Origin: Rhodocyclaceae bacterium
Lineage (GTDB): Bacteria > Pseudomonadota > Gammaproteobacteria > Burkholderiales > Rhodocyclaceae
Direction of reading: 5' to 3'
Assembly: GCA_028714035.1 (NCBI GenBank)
Contig: JAQTNA010000030.1
Location: 1-54,285, forward strand
Length of the DNA: 54,285 bases
Shown here: positions 44,190 to 51,745 of the stretch, piece by piece
How the letters are laid out: the number at the start of each line of letters is the position of its first letter
How positions within the stretch are numbered: position 1 is the stretch's first letter
The notes under the pieces: generated by a model
Seen by the model: the letters and a program-made list of their open reading frames with translations, nothing else
Database searches by the model: none
Told to the model about the DNA's origin: nothing
Translations under genes and position numbers: made by a program

Positions 44190-45992
44190 TCAGGCGTTAT
44201 GAATCCTGGGGGTGCTGTTCGCGCCGGGCCTTCTTTCGCATTGCTGGAAGATGCGCTTCTTGCACTTCTCGCAGATGGTCGGGTCCAGGCCACCGACGAG
44301 GGCGTTGATGGCCAGGGGGATGGAGGGGAAGTTCACGATGGGGCCGAGGCGGTCGGTGAAGGTGGCGTTGCCCAGCATGTGCAGGGCGCCTTCGCGCAGG
44401 CCGTAGAAGTAGAGTCCGCCGCCCAGCTTCCTGCGGCGCTCCGCCTCGTGGGCCAGGAGCTCGGCGCCGGCCACGTCAATGAAGTTCATGCTGCGGCCGG
44501 TGAGCAGGAGGTGCTTCTGGTCCGGGCGGCGCTCGGCGATCTCGTGGAAGTATTCGCCGATGTGGTTCACCGCGCCGAAGTAGATGGAACCCTCGATGCG
44601 GATGACGCGCATCTGCGGGCATTCGGGCTGCCCCGGTTCCCGCTCCAGGAGGCCGCCCTTGGGGTTCTCCAGGTCGGGCACCAGGGTGCGCACGGTGGGG
44701 CGGGAGGTGCGGTTGAGGTAGAGCAGGAGCGAGAGCACGATGCCCACGGCGATGGCCATCTCCAGGTGCATGACCAGGGTGGCGGTGAAGGTGACGGCCA
44801 GCACGGCGGCCTCCGAGCGGCTGGCGCGGAAGATGGAGCCGATGTGGTGGAAGTCAATGAGGCCCCAGGCGACCAGGAACAGGATGCCGGCCATGGCGGC
44901 GATGGGCAGGTAGGCGGCAAGCGGCGCCACGGCCAGGAGGATGAGGATCAGGGCGACGGAAGCGAACACGGCCGCCAGCGGCGTCCGGGCGCCGGCCTCG
45001 TAATTGACGCCGGAGCGGTTGAAGGAGCCGGACGACGGGTAGGCGGAGAAGAAGGCGCCGACGATGTTGGAGAGGCCCTGGCCGATGAATTCCTGGTTGC
45101 CGTCAATGCGCTGCCCGGACTTGGTGGCCACGGAGCGGGCGATGGACACGGCTTCGGTGAGGCCCAGGATGGTGACGGCGAAGGCCGCGCTCATCAAGTG
45201 CTTCAGGGTATCCCAGTGGAAGTCGGGGGCGGACAGGGCGGGCAGGGCGCCGGGCAGGGCGCCGATGGTCTTGATGCCGGTGGTCTCGGCGCCCAGGGTC
45301 TGGTTAAGAAAGACGGCGAAGAGACTGCCCACCAGCATGGCGACCACCATGTAGGGAACCTTCTTCAACCACTTCTTGGCCATGAGGCCGGAGAGCAGGG
45401 TGATGGCGCCCACGGCCATGACCCAGGGATTGGAATGGGCGGCCTGGAGCACGAACTGGTGCAGGACCTCGAAGAAGGACAGGCCGCGCTGGATGGGCAG
45501 GCCAAAGAAATTCTTGATCTGGCTGCTCATGATGAGGAGCGCGGCGCCGGCGGTGAAGCCCACCACCACGGTGTGGGAAATGAAGTTCACCAGGGTGCCG
45601 AGCTTGGCCACGCCCATGATCAATTGCAGGGCGCCGACCATGAAGGCGAGCGTCAGGACTTCGGAAACGTAGCGTTCGGACCCGGGTTCGGCCAGCTGGG
45701 AGATGGTGGCGAAGACCACGAGGGAGATGGCATTGGTGGGGCCGGAAACCAGGTGCCAGGAGGAACCGAAGAGGGCGGCGATGACGGCGGGCACCATGGC
45801 GGCGTAGAGGCCGTACTGGGGCGGCATGCCGGCCAGGGTGGCGAAGGCCACGCCCTGGGGCAGGACGATGATGGCCCCGATCAGGCCCGCAATCAGATCG
45901 TCCTTGATCGTGCTCCGGGTGACGCGCGGCCACCAGTGCAGGAAGGGAAAGACGTGGGACAAGGTTGCGTTGTGCCGGTTCTGGCCTGCCAT
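44190..45992 (-). CDS. SulP family anion transporter, copy 2 of a duplicated pair
   Basis: The 600-residue transporter is almost the same as copy 1 through the membrane part and STAS domain. Its own N-terminus (MAGQNRHNATLSHVF) and cysteine-rich tail (ICEKCKKRIFQQCERR) differ, and it has a short extra end. I chose the ATG at 45992 because GCAGGAG lies just upstream; a frame to 46010 is also open. It is the first gene of the run SulP-regulator-kinase-SulP. In 46011-46163 I see no gene. Confidence 0.92.
   Translation of the reverse strand: MAGQNRHNATLSHVFPFLHWWPRVTRSTIKDDLIAGLIGAIIVLPQGVAFATLAGMPPQYGLYAAMVPAVIAALFGSSWHLVSGPTNAISLVVFATISQLAEPGSERYVSEVLTLAFMVGALQLIMGVAKLGTLVNFISHTVVVGFTAGAALLIMSSQIKNFFGLPIQRGLSFFEVLHQFVLQAAHSNPWVMAVGAITLLSGLMAKKWLKKVPYMVVAMLVGSLFAVFLNQTLGAETTGIKTIGALPGALPALSAPDFHWDTLKHLMSAAFAVTILGLTEAVSIARSVATKSGQRIDGNQEFIGQGLSNIVGAFFSAYPSSGSFNRSGVNYEAGARTPLAAVFASVALILILLAVAPLAAYLPIAAMAGILFLVAWGLIDFHHIGSIFRASRSEAAVLAVTFTATLVMHLEMAIAVGIVLSLLLYLNRTSRPTVRTLVPDLENPKGGLLEREPGQPECPQMRVIRIEGSIYFGAVNHIGEYFHEIAERRPDQKHLLLTGRSMNFIDVAGAELLAHEAERRRKLGGGLYFYGLREGALHMLGNATFTDRLGPIVNFPSIPLAINALVGGLDPTICEKCKKRIFQQCERRPGANSTPRIHNA
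44293..45890. repeat. Direct duplication, right copy (SulP genes)
   Basis: Partner of 40362-41959 at a constant offset of 3931 nt; equal length means internal indels, if any, cancel out. Identity falls off sharply at both gene ends. Confidence 0.85.
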
Positions 45993-46163
45993 GGGGTCTC
46001 CTGCTGTCATCTAGTTATTGGTAGCGTGTAAGTATATAAGAAAACGCTGTTTTTCGCCCGATGCGCTGCCCCCGGCGGCCAAGGCCGGTTGCGGCGACGG
46101 GCAGGGCGCCGCGCGAAAGCCGGCGGACGCTTCGGTGCGGGACGCGGCGCCGGGAGGGGGTGC

Positions 46164-46191
46164 TTGACGACGGCATTTCGTGGCATACAAT
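46164..46191 (+). promoter_or_regulatory. Sigma-70 promoter for the GH19 gene
   Basis: TTGACG (46164-46169) and TACAAT (46186-46191) are 16 nt apart, close to consensus. The ATG lies 82 nt downstream of the -10. Confidence 0.75.
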
Positions 46192-46273
46192 CCGCCAGGC
46201 GACGGCCTTCATGGCGGCCCGGCTGCCGGTCCGTGAGGGTTGCCTGAAGCACGTCTTCGGCAAGGAGATATCC

Positions 46274-46858
46274 ATGGCTTACATCATCACCCCCGAACAC
46301 CTGGCGGCGATCGCAGGAAAATCCACGGCCCTGATGCCGGACCTGGCCGACTGGATGAACCAGGCCTGCCCGTCCTATGAGATTGACTCCCCCCAGGAAT
46401 ACGCCCATTTCCTGGCGCAGGCCTGCCACGAAAGCGACCATTTCCGGACGCTGCGCGAATATGCCTCGGGGAAGGCCTACGAGGGCCGGCTGGACCTGGG
46501 GAACAAGTATCCCGGCGACGGCGTGAAGTACAAGGGGCGGGGCATCTTCCAGACCACGGGGCGCAGCAATTACCTGCAACTGGGCATCACCGAAGGGCAC
46601 CGCGACCTGTTCATCAATAGCCCGGAGTTGCTCGAACAGCCCCGGTACGCGGTCTGGAGCGCCTGCCAGTTCTGGAAGACCCGCGGCTTGAACGACATCG
46701 CCAATCACGCGGATACGGACATCCTGAAGAAGAAATACAAGGGTGCCGTGATCGAGGTGTCCCCCATCGAGTTCATCAGCCTCGCCATCAACGGCGGCTA
46801 CAACGGCATGGACGAGCGCAAGAAATACTACGCCGTGGCCAGGACCGTGCTGGTCTGA
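46274..46858 (+). CDS. Glycoside hydrolase family 19 enzyme (chitinase/endolysin type)
   Basis: The 194-residue protein is a minimal GH19 lysozyme-like domain. It has FLAQACHESDHFRTLREYAS with the proposed catalytic Glu, and KAYEGRLDLGNKYPGDG with the second acid. GVKYKGRGIFQTTGRSNYLQ and FISLAINGGYNGMDERKKYY give the fold. There is no signal peptide. Such domains cut chitin or peptidoglycan and often serve as phage endolysins, but there is no holin or other phage gene here. The ATG follows AAGGAG; a longer frame exists upstream but has no such site. Confidence 0.87.
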   Translation: MAYIITPEHLAAIAGKSTALMPDLADWMNQACPSYEIDSPQEYAHFLAQACHESDHFRTLREYASGKAYEGRLDLGNKYPGDGVKYKGRGIFQTTGRSNYLQLGITEGHRDLFINSPELLEQPRYAVWSACQFWKTRGLNDIANHADTDILKKKYKGAVIEVSPIEFISLAINGGYNGMDERKKYYAVARTVLV

Positions 46859-46940
46859 GCGCCGCATCCCGGGGGGCGGCCGGTCTTTGCATCGTCCCGG
46901 CGCTTGCGGCACACTTCCTTTTTTTTCCGCGCCCCTATCC

Positions 46941-47732
46941 ATGCCCCGCTTCTGCGCCAATCTCACCCTGCTTTTTACCGAGTACCCCTTCCTGGAGCGC
47001 TTCGCCGCCGCGGCGGCGGCCGGATTCCGGGCCGTGGAGTTCCAGTTCCCCTACGCCTTCTCGGCGGCGGATATCGCCAACGCGGCCCGGCGGGAAGGTC
47101 TGGAGGTGGTGCTGTTCAATCTCCATGCCGGAAACTGGGAGGGCGGGGATCGGGGTATCGCCTGCCATCCGGGGCGGGTGGCCGAATTCCGGGAGGCCAT
47201 CCCCAAGGCCGTCGCCTACGCCCTGGAACTGGATTGTCCCCGGCTGAACTGCCTGGCCGGACCGGTGCCGGCGGGCGTCTCACGGGAGGAAGCCCGTGCC
47301 GCCCTGCTCGGGAACCTGCGCCATGCCGCCGCGGAACTGGCGGCGGCGGGCCTCTCCCTGATGCTGGAACCCATCAACAGCCGGGATATCCCGGGCTTCT
47401 TCGTGGATCGCCCGAGCCTGGGGCTCGAAATCATCGCCGAGGCGGGCTGTCCCAATCTCGCCCTGCAATACGATGTCTATCACGCCCAGGTCATGGAGGG
47501 GAACCTGGCGCGCACCCTGGAAGCGAACCTGGCCCGCATCGGCCACATCCAGATCGCCGACAATCCCGGCCGCCACGAACCGGGTAGCGGCGAGATCGCC
47601 TACCCCTTCCTGTTCCGCCACCTGGACGCCATCGGCTACCCGGGCTGGGTCGGCTGCGAATACCTCCCCGCGGCCGGCACCGAGGCGGGGCTGGGCTGGC
47701 TGAAAGGTATTTCGGATCCTGATCGGTGCTGA
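46941..47732 (+). CDS. hyi: Hydroxypyruvate isomerase (TIM-barrel, Hyi family)
   Basis: The 263-residue xylose-isomerase-like TIM barrel converts hydroxypyruvate to tartronate semialdehyde in glyoxylate metabolism. The start is MPRFCANLTLLFTEYPFLER. Conserved elements are ALELDCPRLNCLAGPVP, LMLEPINSRDIPGFF (metal-ligand Glu), LALQYDVYHAQVMEGNLA and GHIQIADNPGRHEPGSGEI. The last residues (GISDPDRC) and the stop are encoded by the left arm of the repeat at 47715-47853. The ATG at 46941 gives the family N-terminus; an upstream frame to 46887 is not conserved. Confidence 0.9.
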   Translation: MPRFCANLTLLFTEYPFLERFAAAAAAGFRAVEFQFPYAFSAADIANAARREGLEVVLFNLHAGNWEGGDRGIACHPGRVAEFREAIPKAVAYALELDCPRLNCLAGPVPAGVSREEARAALLGNLRHAAAELAAAGLSLMLEPINSRDIPGFFVDRPSLGLEIIAEAGCPNLALQYDVYHAQVMEGNLARTLEANLARIGHIQIADNPGRHEPGSGEIAYPFLFRHLDAIGYPGWVGCEYLPAAGTEAGLGWLKGISDPDRC

Positions 47733-47853
47733 TCTTCAGCCAGAAAATCATTGTGGGGTTTCGTGGGTCGGGCTCCAGCCCGACCCACAGGGAGCCTGAT
47801 TTTCCGGAAGCGCCTTGAAATATAGTCGGACGAAGATCAGCGCTAATCAGGTT
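47715..47853. repeat. Long imperfect inverted repeat with family C core
   Basis: The outer arms cctgatcggtgctgatcttc (47724-47743) and gaagatcagcgctaatcagg (about 47832-47851) are near reverse complements. Inside are ccagaaaatca/tgattttccgg and a central hairpin gtgggtcgggct/agcccgacccac (47763-47788), a family C relative. The left arm overlaps the 3' end of hyi, and the element fills the gap to the rpsF promoter. Confidence 0.8.
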
Positions 47854-47876
47854 TCGGATTGAGGCGCCATTTTCGA

Positions 47877-47905
47877 TTGCCACAAGCGCCTGAAAATCAT
47901 ATAAT
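47877..47905 (+). promoter_or_regulatory. Sigma-70 promoter of the rpsF operon
   Basis: TTGCCA (47877-47882) and a perfect TATAAT (47900-47905) are 17 nt apart. The ATG of rpsF lies 68 nt after the -10 element. Confidence 0.85.
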
Positions 47906-47972
47906 TGCCGGCTTTTCCAACCTTGCCCCACCGGGAACGCATGCCGGGGGGTATAACCCAAAAGGAGTCTGC

Positions 47973-48341
47973 ATGCGACATTACGAAATCGTTTTCATCG
48001 TCCACCCCGACCAGTCGGAACAGGTGCCGGCGATGATCGAGCGCTACAAGACGCTCGTCACCGGCCGTTCCGGCCAAATCCACCGCCTGGAAGACTGGGG
48101 CCGCCGCCAGATGGCTTACCCGATCCAGAAGGTGCACAAGGCTCACTACGTGCTCATGAACATCGAGTGCGACAACGAGACCCTGGCCGAACTGGAGCAC
48201 GCCTTCAAGTTCAACGACGCCGTGCTGCGCCACCTGACCATCAAGACGAAGAAGGCCGTGACCACGCCTTCTCCCATGATGAAGGACGAGAAGTCCCGCT
48301 CCATGACCTCGGCTCCGGCCGCGGAAGGACAGGCTGCCTGA
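47973..48341 (+). CDS. rpsF: 30S ribosomal protein S6
   Basis: The 122-residue protein starts [20 protein letters not shown] and has [20 protein letters not shown] and [18 protein letters not shown], the S6 landmarks. It binds 16S rRNA together with S18. AAAGGAG precedes the ATG. The C-terminal tail ([12 protein letters not shown]) is extended and probably flexible. Confidence 0.98.
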   Translation: MRHYEIVFIVHPDQSEQVPAMIERYKTLVTGRSGQIHRLEDWGRRQMAYPIQKVHKAHYVLMNIECDNETLAELEHAFKFNDAVLRHLTIKTKKAVTTPSPMMKDEKSRSMTSAPAAEGQAA

Positions 48342-48345
48342 TTCA

Positions 48346-48675
48346 GTGACCGAGACTGCCGCGCCCGGCCCCGCAGACAACCGCCTGGAGATCACCGGGC
48401 AGATTGTTGAGCTGGATGCCTTGCGCCACACCCCTGCCGGCGTGCCGGTCCTGGGGTTCAAGCTGGAACACCGCTCCCGCCGGGAGGAAGCCGGACACCC
48501 CCGGGAAGTGGCGGTGGAATTGGCGGCCAAGGCGATGGGCGAGATGGCCCGGCTCCTGGCAGGCAGCAGGCTCGGAATCAAGATCAGGGTGACCGGTTTC
48601 CTGGCTCAAAAGAGCGCGAAGATCAGGCAGCCGGTGCTTCATGTGATAGCAATCGAATTTGTGGAAGGAAATTAA
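48346..48675 (+). CDS. priB: Primosomal replication protein N
   Basis: The 109-residue OB-fold protein binds single-stranded DNA and helps PriA reload the replisome. It starts with GTG 4 nt after the rpsF stop. Its [20 protein letters not shown] and [17 protein letters not shown] segments are typical. The position between rpsF and rpsR is diagnostic for beta/gammaproteobacteria. Confidence 0.93.
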   Translation: MTETAAPGPADNRLEITGQIVELDALRHTPAGVPVLGFKLEHRSRREEAGHPREVAVELAAKAMGEMARLLAGSRLGIKIRVTGFLAQKSAKIRQPVLHVIAIEFVEGN

Positions 48676-48676
48676 A

Positions 48677-48952
48677 ATGGCTTTCAGGCCCAAGTCCAAG
48701 TTGAAGGACAAGAAGGATCGTCCCGCCCGTGGTGGCATGTTCAAGCGTCGCAAGTTCTGCCGCTTCAGCGCCGAGAAGATCGAAGAGATTGATTACAAGG
48801 ATGTGGAAATCCTCAAGGATTTCATCACCGAGAACGCCAAGATCATGCCGGCGCGCATCACCGGCACCAAGGCCGGCTACCAGCGTCAGCTGTCCACGGC
48901 CATCAAGCGCGCCCGTTTCCTGGCCCTGATGCCTTACACCGACCTGCACTAA
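48677..48952 (+). CDS. rpsR: 30S ribosomal protein S18
   Basis: The 91-residue protein has the S18 core [19 protein letters not shown] and [20 protein letters not shown]. The N-terminus ([19 protein letters not shown]) is longer than in E. coli (75 residues), as in other betaproteobacteria. The ATG at 48677 lies directly after the priB stop and behind AAGGAAATTAAA. Confidence 0.97.
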   Translation: MAFRPKSKLKDKKDRPARGGMFKRRKFCRFSAEKIEEIDYKDVEILKDFITENAKIMPARITGTKAGYQRQLSTAIKRARFLALMPYTDLH

Positions 48953-48964
48953 GGAGACCGGAAC

Positions 48965-49411
48965 ATGCAAATTATCCTGATGCAGAAGGTGGTGAACCTG
49001 GGTAACCTGGGCGATGTGGTCAAGGTCAAGGAGGGCTATGCCCGCAATTACCTGATTCCCCAGGGCAAGGCCAAGCGCGTGACGGAGGCGAGCCTCGCCG
49101 AATTCGCAACCAAGCGCGCCGAGCTGGAGCGTGCGGCTGCGGAGACGCTGGCCGCCGCCCAGGACAAGGCTGCCAAGATGGAAGGCCTGTCCGTGACCAT
49201 CGCCCGCAAGGCCGGTGTGGATGGCCGCCTGTTCGGCTCCGTGTCCAACGCCGATATCGCCGAGGCCCTGGCTGCCCAAGGTTTCGAAGTGGCCAAGTCC
49301 GACGTGCGCATGCCCAATGGCCAGCTGAAGATGATCGGCGAGTCCGAGCTGACCGTTTCGCTGCACACCGACGTGACGGCCGACATCAAGGTGGTGGTGG
49401 TCGGCGAATAA
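48965..49411 (+). CDS. rplI: 50S ribosomal protein L9
   Basis: The 148-residue two-domain ribosomal protein has [20 protein letters not shown], the [19 protein letters not shown] signature, a connecting helix and the C-terminal domain ([20 protein letters not shown]). It closes the operon and is followed by a strong terminator. Confidence 0.98.
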   Translation: MQIILMQKVVNLGNLGDVVKVKEGYARNYLIPQGKAKRVTEASLAEFATKRAELERAAAETLAAAQDKAAKMEGLSVTIARKAGVDGRLFGSVSNADIAEALAAQGFEVAKSDVRMPNGQLKMIGESELTVSLHTDVTADIKVVVVGE

Positions 49412-49432
49412 GCTGCGGCTTGCTTCGACAAG

Positions 49433-49468
49433 AAGGGCGGGCGACGAAAGTCGCCCGCCCTTTCTTTT
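49433..49468 (+). terminator. Rho-independent terminator of the rpsF operon
   Basis: A perfect 13 bp stem aagggcgggcgac/gtcgcccgccctt with a GAAA tetraloop is followed by TCTTTTTC. Confidence 0.95.
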
Positions 49469-49524
49469 TCATGAAGCCACAAAAAGCAAGGCTGATTATT
49501 GGGTCAGTGGGAAAGTTGGGAAAT

Positions 49525-49548
49525 GAGGGCTGGCAAGCCGAAGCCCTC
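49525..49548. repeat. Small palindrome, family J (family E-like)
   Basis: A short hairpin gagggct/agccctc with an inner ggc/gcc and a following ccctacgg resembles family E. It lies between the rpsF terminator and the low-GC genes. Confidence 0.45.
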
Positions 49549-49601
49549 CCTACGGCGGCTTTCGACCCGAAGCAGACAGGCGCTTCTCACAAAATCAGCC
49601 G

Positions 49602-50462
49602 CTAGTCTGAATTACAGGCCTCGCGAAAAGAATTAATTTTTCCATCTTTCATCTGGCTTAACGCCTCTCCTAAAAAGGCATCATGCTGCAGTGGAAATGC
49701 AAGTACTTCTTTTCTACCGATTTTATGCATAGTTGGTTCGGTTGCAAACAAGTTGCTGCCGTCAGCAAGTCTAAAGTGTCCTATCACGACAGGCTTGTAA
49801 TTGAGCTCGAATACGCTCACTTTCAGCATCGTTTTATCGCCGGCCGTGGAGCGCAAAAATTGATTGAGCCGTTGAATCACAAAGTCATTGCTTGTGCGCT
49901 TTGGGTGGCTATCGAAAACGTATTCATCACTTTCCTGCTCTAGAAAATTGATCATGCCAGGAATTACAAATCCATTTTGGAGAAGCCATTTTTTGCGTTG
50001 ACCTGGTTGTAGCATACATTCGGGAGTGACTCCTGATATTTTTTCAGATGGACAGCCACTGTATGCTCCCGGGCCGAAACGTAGGTTTTTATAATTGCTG
50101 AATTCCAGTTTTATTGCAGTTACTAGAAGGGGGGTGGAGCTTATATTGGCCACTTCTACACAGACGAATGCAGCGTCATAAAATTGATTTGAATATTGTT
50201 TACCGTCGACATTAAAAAACTTCTGAGAAAAATTGACCGAAGGCACAAGGTAAGCTTTTGTAATTGCAGCTTTTGAGCCAATAACATCGATATATATATT
50301 ATTGTTGCTATTCGTTAAGTAGACATTGCCCCTCGCATTAATGGCAGTAGAATACGGGGCGCTCGCCGTGGCTTTTTGAAATACATGTTCTGCGCGAGAG
50401 TCCTTGGCCATGGCGAGCCAAAATAAATTGAATAAAAGGAAAAATGCCGCAAGCGTTCGCAT
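49602..50462 (-). CDS. Exported protein of unknown function, low GC
   Basis: The 286-residue product has a signal peptide (MRTLAAFFLLFNLFWLAMA) and a beta-rich, cysteine-containing mature part. Four cysteines appear in FVCVEV, YSGCPSEK, PECMLQPG and REACNSD. The segment STAINARGNVYLTNSNNNI echoes motifs in the neighbouring small protein (SRAVNSLGDITQG). GC content is clearly lower than in the flanking genes, suggesting foreign origin. The ATG lies 2 nt after the stop of the upstream gene, so they form an operon. I recognise no family. Confidence 0.7.
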   Translation of the reverse strand: MRTLAAFFLLFNLFWLAMAKDSRAEHVFQKATASAPYSTAINARGNVYLTNSNNNIYIDVIGSKAAITKAYLVPSVNFSQKFFNVDGKQYSNQFYDAAFVCVEVANISSTPLLVTAIKLEFSNYKNLRFGPGAYSGCPSEKISGVTPECMLQPGQRKKWLLQNGFVIPGMINFLEQESDEYVFDSHPKRTSNDFVIQRLNQFLRSTAGDKTMLKVSVFELNYKPVVIGHFRLADGSNLFATEPTMHKIGRKEVLAFPLQHDAFLGEALSQMKDGKINSFREACNSD

Positions 50463-50464
50463 GA

Positions 50465-50833
50465 CTATTTTATGATGATGTCGCCAGCGGCATTCATTGC
50501 CTTAGAGTCTTTACCGTCTGATTTCGCTTCCTGTGAAATTTCTGCCGGAATGGTTTGCGCGGTAGAACGTTTCGCTGGCGCCGCCCCTTGTGTGATATCG
50601 CCAAGGCTATTAACTGCGCGAGAACCCTCTCCGCTTGAATGTGCCTGCTGTTCCACTTTATTTGCCGGAGCATTCATTGTCGCGTCTTTCCCGGTTGGCG
50701 CACTGATATCCACCTTACCAGGACGCAATGTCACTTGACCTCCTAACTGAAGAGCATATGCGCCCAATATTAGGACTATAAATCCGATAATTACCAGATA
50801 AATTATGGAGGGGGTGGTTTTCTTTACTTTCAA
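50465..50833 (-). CDS. Small membrane-anchored protein of unknown function, low GC
   Basis: The 122-residue protein has one N-terminal transmembrane helix (about residues 8-30, IIYLVIIGFIVLILGAYALQ) and a long polar, low-complexity tail. The tail contains the near-repeats SRAVNSLGDITQG and SKAMNAAGDIIIK (the very C-terminus). The start appears to be TTG at 50833 with AAGGG upstream. The protein downstream has a similar STAINARGNV segment, so the two may act together. No family recognised. Confidence 0.6.
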   Translation of the reverse strand: MKVKKTTPSIIYLVIIGFIVLILGAYALQLGGQVTLRPGKVDISAPTGKDATMNAPANKVEQQAHSSGEGSRAVNSLGDITQGAAPAKRSTAQTIPAEISQEAKSDGKDSKAMNAAGDIIIK

Positions 50834-50987
50834 GACAATTGTCCCTTGCTAAAAAATGTCCGATATGCAAAAAATTGTTGTGTTGCATTTTGCTAAGAAT
50901 ACACACGCTGAAGTGCTGGATGACTGGTTTTGGCCGTTCTCGGCCACTCTCCCTTCCCGACCTTGGGGAAGTCGGGCAAGCTTCAAG

Positions 50988-51037
50988 GTTTCCTTTGCGG
51001 CCCTTTGCGTCTTCGCGTCCTTGCGGCGAGGGTTTGA
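50988..51037. repeat. Intergenic repeat, family B, single arm
   Basis: The string tttcctttgcggccctttgc followed by gtcttcgcgtccttgcggcg matches the right arm of the repeat at 1469-1613. No opposite arm was found, so this may be a remnant. It ends 6 nt from the XRE regulator stop. The rest of 50834-50987 holds no gene I can support. Confidence 0.65.
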
Positions 51038-51043
51038 TTTGTT

Positions 51044-51379
51044 CTATTCCAGCGCAGCCAAGGCCGCCTCGGGAGCCCTGTCCAGTATTTTGAGCAGGGC
51101 TTTGGCTGCACCGGTTGGGGAGCGCTTGCCTTGTTCCCAGTTGCGGATGGTGTCCAGGGAGACATCAATTCTTTGGGAAAACTCGGTCTGGCTTAGCCCC
51201 AGGCGCTTTCTGACCCGGCGGGTGAATTTCGCGGCATCTTGTAGCGCTTCCAATTCATCGGCGCCCTGCTGAGTGGCAATCTCTTTCTCCGAGGTAGCGT
51301 CCACCCTGGCTGCGTCTATGCGGCCAACGGACCGAAAATTCGGGTCGGCGGGGTCAATGGTCACGCGTACTGTGCTCAT
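51044..51379 (-). CDS. XRE-type helix-turn-helix protein, orphan antitoxin-like
   Basis: The 111-residue protein has a short N-terminal extension (MSTVRVTIDPADPNFRSVGR) and a C-terminal Cro/C1-type helix-turn-helix (RLGLSQTEFSQRIDVSLDTI, RNWEQGKRSPTGAAKALLKI). The layout resembles antitoxins or regulators paired with BrnT/RelE-like toxins. No toxin gene is found in the 366 nt upstream. It is preceded by an AGAGGGAGAT site. It could regulate the adjacent low-GC genes, which lie downstream on the same strand. Confidence 0.85.
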   Translation of the reverse strand: MSTVRVTIDPADPNFRSVGRIDAARVDATSEKEIATQQGADELEALQDAAKFTRRVRKRLGLSQTEFSQRIDVSLDTIRNWEQGKRSPTGAAKALLKILDRAPEAALAALE

Positions 51380-51745
51380 AATGGCTGATCTCCCTCTGAT
51401 TGACGAAGACTCAGCGCTCCGCCAAGGGAAGTTCAGTCAATTCTGCATGAGTCATGGGAACCTCGAAGAAGGGATGCGGACAGCCGGAATCCTAGCATGG
51501 CAGACGAAAACCGGGGATCGGACTGGTATCCGTCGGGCAGATCACCACCGAAAAGCTGACGTTCAAACACATGTTTTATCGAAGGGATACAAGTGACGGA
51601 GGGGGGGGCTCCATAATGCCGTGAAAGTCGGCAAAGGCGACTTACACGGCAAGCCTGCAAGGAAAAAGGAGCCCGAAGTTATAACGCAAGGCTCCTTTTT
51701 TCATTATGATGTCGGCTTGCTTCAACGCGTTCGGGGGGCGACATC
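51380..51745. other. Gap between the XRE regulator and the PLD lipoprotein gene
   Basis: Only short, unconvincing reading frames are present. It contains a G-run (51598-51609), a dyad around 51622-51650 (gtgaaagtcggcaaaggcga) and the terminator-like hairpin at 51663-51701. Promoters of both flanking divergent genes must lie here. Confidence 0.5.
51663..51701 (+). terminator. Terminator-like hairpin before the PLD lipoprotein gene
   Basis: The stem aaaaaggagcc/ggctcctttttt has a 16 nt loop and a T-run. It lies 45 nt before the ATG at 51746, in a region with no upstream plus-strand gene for more than 2 kb, so it may act in the leader or shield the gene. Confidence 0.6.

Noticed and set aside
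44172-46031. 619-residue open frame antisense to SulP copy 2 (similar one antisense to copy 1)
   Set aside because: Shadow of the transporter frame: repetitive Gly/His/Asp-rich sequence, no ribosome-binding site or family features.
46061-46273. Longer N-terminus for the GH19 protein
   Set aside because: Arg/Pro-rich translation upstream, and a promoter with TTGACG/TACAAT lies inside it; the ATG at 46274 has AAGGAG.
51411-51455. Short minus-strand frame (MTHAELTELPLAER then stop) like the start of an addiction-module component
   Set aside because: Only 14 residues with a stop and no continuation in another frame with a start codon; at best a remnant.
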